64,000 nucleotides of DNA from Clostridia bacterium. GTDB lineage: Bacteria; Bacillota; Clostridia; Oscillospirales; Acutalibacteraceae. The translations under genes were made by a program, and so were the position numbers. This document shows positions 7,523 to 14,811 of the stretch, one piece after another. Under the pieces are notes generated by a model that was not told the DNA's origin, ran no database searches, and saw nothing but the letters and a program-made list of their open reading frames with translations. The first letter of the stretch is position 1, and each line of letters begins with the position of its first letter. The stretch is from the NCBI GenBank assembly GCA_017618135.1, contig JAFZUV010000007.1, positions 124,001 to 188,000 on the forward strand, given 5' to 3'.

Positions 7523-9232
7523 ATGAACGCAGTAATTTATGCGAGATACAGTGATAGCAAGCAAAGAGAAGAATCTATTGAGGCACAAATAAAAGTATGT
7601 AATGCTTACGCAGAAGAGCACGGGTATAATGTTATCCGTGAGTATGTGGATAGGGCTTTAACAGGTAGGTCAGATGATAGACCACAATTTCAAATGATGA
7701 TTAAAGATAGCGTTAAAAAGCAATTTGAGAGAGTTCTTGTTTATCGCTTAGACAGATTTAGCCGTGATATGTATGGTAGTGCTATAAATAAATTAAAGCT
7801 TTTAGAAAACGGTGTAAAAGTGGAATCTGCAACAGAAAAAATACCCGATAACTCGCTTGGTATTTTGGTTGAAGCCATTATAAACGGAACTAACGCCTTT
7901 TATAGTGTGGAACTTGCCGAAAAAGTAAAAAGAAATTTGGATTTAAATGCAGAAAAATGTTTGTCAAACGGCGGGACTACTCCACTTGGATATAAATTAG
8001 AACGAATAAACCCCAGAGAAGAAAAAAGCAAAAAGAGATATGTAATCAATGAATCAACGGCTCCCATAGTTAAAGAGATTTTCACAAAATATGCGAATGG
8101 GTCAACTATTAAAGCCATTTGTGATAATTTGAATGAAAGAGGAATTAAAACCGCACAAGGAGCAGTTTTTAATCGTTCATCACTCCACACACTGCTTAAA
8201 AATCGTAAGTATTTAGGTATTTATATATATAACGGAAAAGAAATACCGGGCGGTATGCCGCAAATAATTGATGAGGATTTGTTCAATAAAGTTGCGGAGA
8301 AAATGGAGATAAATAAAAAGAATCCCGGAAGGGCAAGAGCAAAAGCCGAATATATACTCACAACAAAATTGTTTTGCGGTTATTGTAAAGAAAAAATGGT
8401 CGGTCACAGTTCAAATCAAATTAGCAGAAAGGGTATTATCTTTAACTATTACAAATGCAAAAATGCGGGCGGTGGCAAACCCTGCAAAAAGAAATTAGTA
8501 CATAAAGATTACATTGAGGATATTGTCATAAATGAATGTCGCAAATTGCTTACTCCTAAGAGTATTTCCAGAATTGCCAAAGAGGTTGTAAGAATTTCAA
8601 ATAGCTACGAAAACTTTACTGAGTTAAATCGGCTGAAAGAAGTTTTGAAAAAAGCAATTGCCGAAAAAGATAATCAGATTGTCGCACTTCGTACTTGTAA
8701 AAATGACGCTGTCAGAGATATGATTTTTGAAGATTTGAATAAAATCGTAGCAGAGATAAAGCAGTTGGAAAAGCAAATTGAAATCGAAAATGCACGGCAC
8801 TATGTTGTAACTGAGCAACAAGTAATTGATAATTTAACCAAGTTAGCAGACGGTGATATTAAGGATATTGCATACCGAAAAACATTAATTCGATTATTCG
8901 TTGATAAGATATTCCTTTATGATGACAAATTTACGATTACCTTTAAAACAGGCGATGAGGAAGTAACAATTAATGATGTATTATTAGAGAAAATAGAGAA
9001 AGAAAAAAGGAAAGAAAAACTTTGTTTATTGAACGATGTGGTTCACCATCAAAAACGCGTCTTTTGTCTACCAAAAGACGCGTTTTTGTGTTTGTGTCCG
9101 CGAAGCGGCACAACATCGTTTTTCGCGTCAGAGAAAACATCGTTTGACAGGGCGAGCCCTGTCAACATCGTTCGGTCGTCAGACCGACATCGTTTCCCGC
9201 GGACACAAAACGAGGTTGCCTTCGGCAAATGA
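7523..9232 (+). CDS. Large serine recombinase (element integrase), 3' end fused to hairpin repeat DNA
   Basis: 569 residues. The resolvase domain (IYARYS with Ser10; VYRLDRFSRD) is followed by a recombinase domain (TTPLGYKLE), a zinc beta-ribbon (LFCGYCKEKM ... CKNAGGGKPC) and a coiled coil near 370-430. Large serine recombinases integrate and excise phages and integrative elements between attP and attB. Residues from about 510 onward are encoded by the palindrome array at 9050-9232 and look unlike protein (HHQKRVFCLPKDAFLC...), so the native end is probably near residue 500. The frame may have been extended by recombination at an att site or by insertion of the repeat. Confidence 0.85.
   Translation: MNAVIYARYSDSKQREESIEAQIKVCNAYAEEHGYNVIREYVDRALTGRSDDRPQFQMMIKDSVKKQFERVLVYRLDRFSRDMYGSAINKLKLLENGVKVESATEKIPDNSLGILVEAIINGTNAFYSVELAEKVKRNLDLNAEKCLSNGGTTPLGYKLERINPREEKSKKRYVINESTAPIVKEIFTKYANGSTIKAICDNLNERGIKTAQGAVFNRSSLHTLLKNRKYLGIYIYNGKEIPGGMPQIIDEDLFNKVAEKMEINKKNPGRARAKAEYILTTKLFCGYCKEKMVGHSSNQISRKGIIFNYYKCKNAGGGKPCKKKLVHKDYIEDIVINECRKLLTPKSISRIAKEVVRISNSYENFTELNRLKEVLKKAIAEKDNQIVALRTCKNDAVRDMIFEDLNKIVAEIKQLEKQIEIENARHYVVTEQQVIDNLTKLADGDIKDIAYRKTLIRLFVDKIFLYDDKFTITFKTGDEEVTINDVLLEKIEKEKRKEKLCLLNDVVHHQKRVFCLPKDAFLCLCPRSGTTSFFASEKTSFDRASPVNIVRSSDRHRFPRTQNEVAFGK
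9050..9088. repeat. 17-bp inverted repeat, first stem of palindrome array
   Basis: CAAAAACGCGTCTTTTG (9050-9066) and its exact complement (9072-9088) flank the loop TCTAC. The same architecture, with other stem bases but nearly the same loop (TTTGT-Y-TACCAAA), occurs at 12487-12527. It lies inside the recombinase frame. Confidence 0.8.
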
Positions 9233-9265
9233 TGTTATGCTTCGCGCAAACTTATGGTAACATAA
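9091..9265. repeat. Array of small palindromes separated by ACATCGTT spacers
   Basis: An outer 12-bp stem TTTGTGTCCGCG (9091-9102)/CGCGGACACAAA (9198-9209) encloses hairpins GACAGGG-CGAG-CCCTGTC (9146-9163) and CGGTC-GTCA-GACCG (9173-9186). Spacers (A)ACATCGTT occur at 9112, 9136, 9164 and 9187, with the inverted copy AACGATGT at 9032-9039. Further hairpins are TTGCC-TTC-GGCAA (9216-9228) and TTATG-GTAA-CATAA (9252-9265). This is a compact structured element immediately upstream of the four-helix-bundle gene. It could be a REP/IVS-like mobile unit or a structured RNA. Confidence 0.7.
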
Positions 9266-9284
9266 AGCCCAAGAGGTGATAGTT

Positions 9285-9641
9285 TTGAAAGAAGATACGC
9301 TTTTCGAGCTTTCAATGCAGTTGTCTGTGGATGTGTTGAAGCTAACCCGGGATCTTCGGGCAAAGCATGAAACAACCATTTCCAATCAAATCAGCAGGAG
9401 CGCGACCAGCGTTTGCGCCAATATTGCTGAAAGTAAATACGGCAATAGCAGGGCGGATTTTATTGCAAAACTTGAAATTGCGCTGAAAGAAGCCAGTGAA
9501 ACCGGACGGTGGCTTGAAATGCTTTTTAAATCCGGCTATATTGATGACGCAGAATACAAATCGATAGATAAAACATGCTCAACGATCCGGATTCTTCTCA
9601 TTGCTTCTATCAAAACCGCCAAAGCAAATCGAAATAAATAA
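9285..9641 (+). CDS. Four-helix-bundle protein (S23 / 23S rRNA intervening-sequence type)
   Basis: 118 residues, the family's usual size, all helical. Conserved features include FELSMQLSVDVLKLT at the start and the helix ISRSATSVCANIAES, followed by KLEIALKEASETGRWLEMLF. The family forms small oligomeric bundles and occurs in 23S rRNA intervening sequences, in DGR accessory proteins (Avd) and as stand-alone genes. Its molecular role here is unknown; a nucleic-acid partner is plausible. An AGAGGTG site (9272-9278) sets the start at TTG 9285. It follows the palindrome array by about 20 nt, and the two probably form one unit. Confidence 0.8.
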   Translation: MKEDTLFELSMQLSVDVLKLTRDLRAKHETTISNQISRSATSVCANIAESKYGNSRADFIAKLEIALKEASETGRWLEMLFKSGYIDDAEYKSIDKTCSTIRILLIASIKTAKANRNK

Positions 9642-9650
9642 TAACCCACC

Positions 9651-9687
9651 CGGGCTTCCGTAAATTTCGGAAGCCCGACGCTTTTTG
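9651..9687 (+). terminator. Terminator of the four-helix-bundle gene
   Basis: CGGGCTTCCG (9651-9660) pairs exactly with CGGAAGCCCG (9668-9677), then ACGCTTTTT. A further perfect 8-bp hairpin TGTTCTTT/AAAGAACA follows at 9689-9712. Confidence 0.8.
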
Positions 9688-9822
9688 CTGTTCTTTACGG
9701 AAACAAAGAACACCTAAAAGATACAGCCGGAAGGATTTGAACCATTGAAGCGTAATAATTCTGGTTCCGAAACAGAAAAACAGTCATCATGTAATGATTT
9801 TGCAAAAAAAGATTGAAATCTC

Positions 9823-9851
9823 TTGACATATTATATCGCGTGCGATATAGT
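9823..9851 (+). promoter_or_regulatory. Promoter and MarR-type operator
   Basis: TTGACA (9823-9828) and TATAGT (9846-9851) are 17 bp apart. The perfect palindrome TATATCGC-GT-GCGATATA (9832-9849) fills the spacer and -10, the normal placement of a MarR/OhrR operator. This implies autorepression by the next gene. Confidence 0.85.
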
Positions 9852-9872
9852 ATTATCGGAGGTACAGTTAAA

Positions 9873-10322
9873 ATGAGCAATAAATATGAATCTATTCAAC
9901 TGAAAAACCAGATCTGTTTTCCGCTCTATGCTGCGTCGAATATGATAACGCGAAAATATAAGCCGTTTCTCGACGAGCTTGACCTCACATACACGCAGTA
10001 TATCGCGATGATGGTGCTGTGGGAAAAAGTACAGGCGAACGAAAAGCTTCTCTGTGAGGCGCTCTGTCTGAAATCCAACACGGTGACGCCGCTCTTAAAA
10101 AAGCTTCAGGACAAGGGATATATCGAAAAAAAGAAAGACAAGGGCGACGAGCGGAATCTTGTGATCACGCTGACGAAGGCGGGCAAGGAGCTTCGAGATA
10201 AAGCGCTCCGTGTGCCGGAATGCATGGCAAAAGAGGTGCATATAACGGCGGAGGAAGCTGAGGTGCTTTACCGCATCCTGTACAAAATTATTGATGACGA
10301 GAGGATGATCCCCTATGACTGA
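9873..10322 (+). CDS. MarR-family regulator, OhrR-like
   Basis: 149 residues. ATG 9873 follows GGAGGT by 9 nt. The N-terminal segment NQICFPLYAASNMITRKYKP and LDLTYTQYIAMMVLWE match the OhrR branch, with Cys15 at the position of the peroxide-sensing cysteine. A winged HTH follows (SNTVTPLLKKLQDKGYIEK, wing GDERNLVITLT). OhrR proteins leave DNA when the cysteine is oxidised by organic peroxides or hypochlorite. It overlaps the transporter start by 8 nt, so the two are translationally coupled. The sensing role is inferred from Cys15 and homology. Confidence 0.85.
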   Translation: MSNKYESIQLKNQICFPLYAASNMITRKYKPFLDELDLTYTQYIAMMVLWEKVQANEKLLCEALCLKSNTVTPLLKKLQDKGYIEKKKDKGDERNLVITLTKAGKELRDKALRVPECMAKEVHITAEEAEVLYRILYKIIDDERMIPYD

Positions 10323-11454
10323 ACAACAAAATGATATAGCCGTACTTACGGCAAACAGAGAAAAAGCGATCGTAAAAACAAGTATTATCGGTATTGTTAC
10401 GAACATCCTGCTCGTCGGCTTCAAGGCGTTCGTCGGGTTGGTATCGAACTCGATCGCCGTGATCCTTGACGCGGTCAACAACCTGTCCGATGCGCTTTCG
10501 TCCGTCGTGACGATCATCGGCGCGAAGCTCGGCGCGAAACAGCCGGACAAGAAGCACCCGCTCGGATACGGCAGGATCGAATATTTAAGCTCCATGATTG
10601 TCGCCGCGCTCGTGCTGTACGCCGGTATAACGTCGCTTGTGGAGTCGATAAAAAAGATAATCCATCCCGAAGCGGCGGATTACGGTACGGTCTCGATCAT
10701 TATAATTTCCGTCGCCATCATCGTGAAGCTGATTCTCGGACTTTATGTGAAGAAGCAAGGCAAGAAGGTCAATTCCGGAGCGCTTTCCGCATCCGGTTCG
10801 GACGCGCTGTTCGACGCGATCCTCTCCTCTTCCGTTCTCGCCTCGGCGATCGTTTACCTGATCTGGAGCGTGTCTCTTGAAGCATACGTCGGTGTGGTCA
10901 TCGCGGGTTTTATCATCAAAGCCGGTATCGAGATGATGATCGAAACGCTAAACGACATCATCGGCAAGCGGGAGGATGCGGAATCGACGAAGGAACTGAA
11001 AGAGATCATCTGTGCGGAAGACGCGGTGCTCGGTGCTTACGATGTCACGCTGTTTAACTACGGCCCGAACAAGAACTACGGTTCGGTACATATTGAACTG
11101 CCGGACAATCTCAGCGTTGACGATGTGGACAGGATCACCCGCAAGATACAGACAGATGTCTTCCATAAAACCGGTGTAATCCTGACAGGTATCGGCGTAT
11201 ATTCTTTCAACACATCCGACGACGAGGCGGCGCAGATGCGCAACACGGTGCAGAAGACGGTCATGGCGCACGAATGGGCGCTTCAGATGCACGGCTTCTA
11301 CGCCGATACAGAGAAGAAAACCGTTCGTTTTGATGTAGTGGTCAGTTTTGATGTTGACCGCAAGGAAGCGATTGAAAAGCTGTACGGCGAGATAAAATCT
11401 CTTTATCCGGAGTACGATGTTCTGATCGTGCCGGACGTGGATATGGCAGATTGA
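10315..11454 (+). CDS. Cation diffusion facilitator (CDF) transporter
   Basis: 379 residues with about six N-terminal membrane segments and a C-terminal cytoplasmic domain (from about 215). NNLSDALSS in the second helix and the SDALFDAILSS segment in the fifth carry the Asp pairs that bind Zn, Fe, Mn or Cd in CDF exporters, and KKHPLGYGRIEYLSS is a family signature after helix 2. The C-terminal domain is longer than in minimal FieF proteins. Coupling to an OhrR-like sensor suggests metal efflux under oxidative stress. Metal specificity cannot be read with certainty. Confidence 0.88.
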   Translation: MTEQQNDIAVLTANREKAIVKTSIIGIVTNILLVGFKAFVGLVSNSIAVILDAVNNLSDALSSVVTIIGAKLGAKQPDKKHPLGYGRIEYLSSMIVAALVLYAGITSLVESIKKIIHPEAADYGTVSIIIISVAIIVKLILGLYVKKQGKKVNSGALSASGSDALFDAILSSSVLASAIVYLIWSVSLEAYVGVVIAGFIIKAGIEMMIETLNDIIGKREDAESTKELKEIICAEDAVLGAYDVTLFNYGPNKNYGSVHIELPDNLSVDDVDRITRKIQTDVFHKTGVILTGIGVYSFNTSDDEAAQMRNTVQKTVMAHEWALQMHGFYADTEKKTVRFDVVVSFDVDRKEAIEKLYGEIKSLYPEYDVLIVPDVDMAD

Positions 11455-11502
11455 AAAAACGAATAAATATAGCGGTGAAACAAACATACGGAGGAACAGA
11501 TT

Positions 11503-12444
11503 ATGGAAATCAAAGCAGTCAAATTCAGAAAAGACGGTTTTTATACGCAGTCCTTTGTCTTCGGTGGGGAGGAAGGCGCTGATAAGTTCGACCCGACCGT
11601 GCGCTATCGCGGCAGTCTTCAAAACTATCTTATTGACACAGGGGACGAAGTTATCCTCGTCGACACCGGGCTACCCGCAGGAACACCGGAAGAAGTACCG
11701 GATGAAAAGAGCCCAATCTTTACCGGAAAGGACATATGTAGCTATATGGACGCTTTTGCAGCACTCGGCTACAAACCGGAGCAGGTGACGAAGATCCTGC
11801 TTACGCACAAGCATGCAGACCATTCCGGCGAGCTTCGCTCCTTCCCGAATGCGAAGATCTACGTGAACGCCGACGAAATCGACGCAGCCGAACTGCAGGG
11901 ACTTGACAATATCGTCCCCGTCAGCTTTACCGACGGCGCGTACCACAACTTCCCGGCAAGTCAGAAAATCGCGGACGGCGTTTATTTGATCAAAGCCAAG
12001 GGACATACAAACGGCAACAGCATCGTGATCGTCGAAAACGACGGACTGTTCTATATGCTCCACGGCGACATCACCTACGTTGACGAGGCGCTGTATGAGA
12101 ACAAGCTCTCTGTCGTGTTTGAGGATATCACTGTAGCGCGTGAAACGCTTGACTGCGTCCGCGAATTTGTGCGAAACAATCCGACCGTCTATTGCGGAAC
12201 GCATACGCCGCAAGGGTACGAAAACCTTGAAGCCAAGCGCGTGATGGATCTCGATCACCCCGTCCCCACGGTACTTGCCGAAGTCGATTTCTCCGAGACG
12301 AAAGCCAGCGGCAAATACGTCTGTTCGATCTGCGGTTACGTTTACGATCCCGCCGAGCACGACGGCATCGCCTTTGAAGACTTGCCGGACGACTGGAGAT
12401 GCCCGCGCTGCAAACAGTCGAAGGATAAATTCAACAGGGCTTGA
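11503..12444 (+). CDS. Metallo-beta-lactamase-fold hydrolase fused to rubredoxin
   Basis: 313 residues. The MBL domain (1-260) has the metal motif THKHADHSG, then GHTNG, HGDITY and GTHTP as later ligands. A rubredoxin domain (about 268-313) has [10 protein letters not shown] and [11 protein letters not shown], the Cys4 iron site. The ATG follows CGGAGGAA and lies 48 nt after the CDF gene, so it joins the same operon. MBL-rubredoxin pairings occur in oxygen- or peroxide-detoxifying flavoprotein systems and in thiol-type hydrolases; the missing flavodoxin domain argues against a full flavodiiron protein. Substrate is unknown. Confidence 0.85.
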   Translation: MEIKAVKFRKDGFYTQSFVFGGEEGADKFDPTVRYRGSLQNYLIDTGDEVILVDTGLPAGTPEEVPDEKSPIFTGKDICSYMDAFAALGYKPEQVTKILLTHKHADHSGELRSFPNAKIYVNADEIDAAELQGLDNIVPVSFTDGAYHNFPASQKIADGVYLIKAKGHTNGNSIVIVENDGLFYMLHGDITYVDEALYENKLSVVFEDITVARETLDCVREFVRNNPTVYCGTHTPQGYENLEAKRVMDLDHPVPTVLAEVDFSETKASGKYVCSICGYVYDPAEHDGIAFEDLPDDWRCPRCKQSKDKFNRA

Positions 12445-12486
12445 AATCCGGAAAACGGGCGTGTACCTTTTATGCGCTCTTAGACA

Positions 12487-12656
12487 TCAAAAAGCAGTGA
12501 TTTGTTTACCAAATTACTGCTTTTTGAATCCAAGCCGACGGAGCGGAGGCTTGGTATGTAATCACGCGCCGCGCGTGTATTTTTTTCTCCTGCGGCTTGA
12601 TGAGATACAGCGGCTTATGCCGCTGATAATAAACCCGACTCTGTCGGGGCTTTTTT
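12487..12656. repeat. Second palindrome cluster ending in a terminator
   Basis: Five hairpins occur in 170 bp: TCAAAAAGCAGTGATTTG (12487-12504) with its complement (12510-12527, one mismatch) around TTTAC; CCAAGCC/GGCTTGG (12530-12554); CACGCGC/GCGCGTG (12563-12577); CAGCGGC-TTAT-GCCGCTG (12608-12625); and CCCGAC/GTCGGG (12634-12648) followed by GCTTTTTT, a terminator for the upstream operon. The first stem-loop matches the one at 9050-9088 in layout and loop. No gene is seen between 12445 and 12825. Confidence 0.7.
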
Positions 12657-12668
12657 CGTGCTGAAGAA

Positions 12669-12697
12669 TTGAAAAATTCACATTTTTATGCTATACT
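12669..12697 (+). promoter_or_regulatory. Promoter of the small transporter gene
   Basis: TTGAAA (12669-12674) and TATACT (12692-12697) are 17 bp apart. It would give a leader of about 120 nt before ATG 12826. Confidence 0.65.
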
Positions 12698-12741
12698 GAT
12701 AAATAAAAAAAGAGATCGACAAACCGGGATTTATCAATCTG

Positions 12742-12820
12742 ATAATAAGAGTATAACCGCTCTTGATTATGCGGGTGGGCACCTACCGTAAACTCAGGCC
12801 AAGTATTATTTTGGAGGTGC
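12742..12820 (+). promoter_or_regulatory. Structured leader with Shine-Dalgarno masking element (candidate riboswitch)
   Basis: A bulged hairpin ATAATAAGAG/CTCTTGATTAT spans 12742-12770. Downstream, GCACCT (12779-12784) is exactly complementary to AGGTGC (12815-12820), which includes the ribosome site GGAGG (12813-12817). The intervening CGGGTGGGCACCTACCG can also fold on itself, so two exclusive states are possible. I do not recognise the aptamer class. Guanidine-type classes should be tested because the gene encodes a small exporter-like protein. Confidence 0.5.
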
Positions 12821-12825
12821 AAACC

Positions 12826-13254
12826 ATGTTCGCTTATTTATGGCCGATAGCACTTGTGGTGCTGTCAAATGTTGTTTATCAGATCTGCGCGAAATCCGTG
12901 CCGGAAGGTGTGAATCCTTTTGCATCGCTGACCGTAACATATCTGATCGGAGCAGTTGCAAGTGCGGCGTTATTCTTCTTTACAAATCCGTGCGGCGGAC
13001 TTTTTAAGGAGTTCGGAAAGATCAACTGGTCGCCGTTTATGCTTGGCGTTGTAATCGTAGGACTGGAAGCGGGATTCATCTACGCATATAAAGCCGGTTG
13101 GCAAATAAGCACGGCTTCAATCGTGCAGAGCGCCGTCCTCGCGGTTGCTCTGATTTTCGTCGGATTTCTGCTTTATCACGAAACGCTTACATGGAATAAA
13201 CTCGTCGGCGTCGGAGTATGCCTTATAGGGCTTGTTATAATCAATTTGAAATAA
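12826..13254 (+). CDS. Small drug/metabolite-type (EamA/SMR-like) membrane transporter
   Basis: 142 residues with four to five hydrophobic segments (WPIALVVLSNVVYQICAKS near the start, LVGVGVCLIGLVIINLK at the end). It is a single EamA-like repeat, so it would have to work as a dimer like SMR proteins. HETLTWNKLVGVGVCLIG is the usual DMT-family closing motif. ATG 12826 follows GGAGG by 8 nt; an upstream in-frame GTG would extend it without a ribosome site. Its promoter and leader are its own. Substrate unknown; export of a small cationic compound is one possibility. Confidence 0.75.
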   Translation: MFAYLWPIALVVLSNVVYQICAKSVPEGVNPFASLTVTYLIGAVASAALFFFTNPCGGLFKEFGKINWSPFMLGVVIVGLEAGFIYAYKAGWQISTASIVQSAVLAVALIFVGFLLYHETLTWNKLVGVGVCLIGLVIINLK

Positions 13255-13282
13255 AAAAATTCCGGTTTGACGAGTTAAACGA

Positions 13283-13473
13283 ATGAGAAAAATTTTCAAT
13301 ATGTTCAGAAAACAGAATCCTTTGAAACAGTCGCGCTTTAAACGAGCGGTATGCGCCGCGTGACGGATTATGAAATCGTAACGGAAGACGGTAACGCCGA
13401 GGTCTCGCAATATGTGACCGGGTCGCAGAGGTTCCCACTGCATTACCGTGATTTCACCGACGGGATCAACTAG
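13283..13473 (+). pseudogene. Frameshifted gene remnant
   Basis: Two coding-like pieces overlap: 13283-13363 (MRKIFNMFRKQNPLKQSRFK..., stop) and 13351-13473 (MRRVTDYEIVTEDGNAEVSQ ... HYRDFTDGIN, stop). A single frameshift would join them into a protein of about 63 residues. The composition is GC-rich like the neighbours. Neither piece has a convincing ribosome site. Confidence 0.35.
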
Positions 13474-13492
13474 ATCCTGCGAGGAGGAGAAA

Positions 13493-14731
13493 ATGAAAGA
13501 GTATAAAGTGACCTCAGGTTACGGCTGGCACGCGTGGTTCTGGGTCGATAAAGAAGAATTCGCGGGCGAGTGGAAGATCGGAAAACTCAGATACCGCGTC
13601 GAAAAGGCAGTCGGCAGAGCCGACGACGGCAAGCTGTTTCTGATGGTCTGGACAAACCTCGACCAGCACGACTGGCACAAGTTTTCACAGGCTTTTTACG
13701 AGATCGACGAGAGCGAATACGCCGAGCTTCTTGACCGCGCGATAAAACAGGGAGAACTTTCGCCGAAAGATCGGGAACACCTGATCAAAAGAATGAAAGC
13801 GCCCTTTATCCCGCCGTGGGACATCCATAAAGCCGTCGTCGTTTACCGGGATGGGCGCTATACGCTCGGTCAGCAGAACGATCGTCCCTATCTTATAGCA
13901 AACGGCGAGAGATTGACTCTGACATGCCACCCGTACGAGCCGTGCCTGTATATCACCGAGGAGGGCGGCTGCAAGACGGCGGTGCACAATGCCTTCTATC
14001 CGTTCGATGTCCTCGACGCTTTCAGCAGAGGTGAAACCGTCACATCAATCACGGGCAGAGAATACGACGCGCTTGATTTCTGCAGAATGGTCGAATACGC
14101 CGCCGGTATGGCGGATATCGGCATAAACGAAGCGGAAGAAGTTTTCGGTAACAGGTCGAAAGAAAAGAAAAAACATCCCCTTGAGCAAAAAAACGACAAA
14201 CCGGAACAAACGCCCGAAAATTTCGTTTGTCCCGAAAGTGTTTCGGTGATAGAGCAAGACTCGTTTTACGATATAGCAGATGAGTACCCCGATAATGTTA
14301 TAGATTATTGTCTTGTGAAAAACAATTCTTTATATAAAGGAATTGATTCTCACTGGAAGTCTTTGCTCGCAGGCGCTTTGCGCATAATCTCGGATGATTG
14401 GGAGCTTCATTTCGATGCGGGCAAAATCAGCGCAAAGAGTATTACGGCAAAGGAACTTTTTGATGCGGCGGATGAAAACAGCGAAAAGCTCAACTATAAA
14501 AGTGCGTTTTTGCGTCCTCCATACCCAAGCGGATATACCGATAAAGATTTTAAAAGGTTAAATCAAGCTCTTTTTCCAAACGGAACGGACGATCTCGAGG
14601 TATATGAATGGACGACCGACTGGTCAGACTATTTCGATGACGGTCACGAGTGGTGGGGTACGCTCTGCCTGACGGTTTACGACAAAACCCTCGATCGTTT
14701 TGTGGTTATTATGGCGTCGGCAACCGACTGA
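13493..14731 (+). CDS. Uncharacterised 412-aa soluble protein
   Basis: ATG 13493 follows GAGGAGGAG. The chain has no signal peptide or membrane segment and is rich in Trp, Tyr and Asp. Residues 1-225 (EYKVTSGYGWHAWFWVDKEE ...) and 240-412 (PESVSVIEQDSFYDIADEYP ... HEWWGTLCLTVYDKTLDRFVVIMASATD) look like two domains joined by a Lys/Glu/Gln linker (RSKEKKKHPLEQKNDKPEQ). Base composition shifts toward AT in the second half (from about 14230), suggesting a fusion of sequences with different origins. I do not recognise the family. Confidence 0.6.
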   Translation: MKEYKVTSGYGWHAWFWVDKEEFAGEWKIGKLRYRVEKAVGRADDGKLFLMVWTNLDQHDWHKFSQAFYEIDESEYAELLDRAIKQGELSPKDREHLIKRMKAPFIPPWDIHKAVVVYRDGRYTLGQQNDRPYLIANGERLTLTCHPYEPCLYITEEGGCKTAVHNAFYPFDVLDAFSRGETVTSITGREYDALDFCRMVEYAAGMADIGINEAEEVFGNRSKEKKKHPLEQKNDKPEQTPENFVCPESVSVIEQDSFYDIADEYPDNVIDYCLVKNNSLYKGIDSHWKSLLAGALRIISDDWELHFDAGKISAKSITAKELFDAADENSEKLNYKSAFLRPPYPSGYTDKDFKRLNQALFPNGTDDLEVYEWTTDWSDYFDDGHEWWGTLCLTVYDKTLDRFVVIMASATD

Positions 14732-14811
14732 CAAACTCCGCTTTATTCAGAGAATTTGTCACCGTTAAGATCAGTACGGTTTAATTAATAATATTATACG
14801 GTGGTTTGGTT

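Noticed and set aside
296-9025. Direct repeat AACTTTGT as attachment-site core
   Set aside because: Eight bases in AT-rich DNA recur by chance, and flanking bases do not match. It is kept only as a weak remark in the island finding.
9036-9260. Alternative plus-strand frame across the palindrome array
   Set aside because: All frames through the array are open because the repeats lack stops; composition is not protein-like and no ribosome site precedes it.
9727-9752. Minus-strand sequence resembling a tRNA T-arm (GGTTCAAATCC then TTCCGGC)
   Set aside because: Only the T-loop and two stem pairs fit; the other T-stem pairs, acceptor and anticodon arms are absent. It is at most a remnant.
10095-12360. 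Several long minus-strand frames in the GC-rich cassette
   Set aside because: They lie opposite the MarR, CDF and MBL-rubredoxin genes, which have family motifs and ribosome sites; the opposite frames are an effect of GC-rich codon bias.
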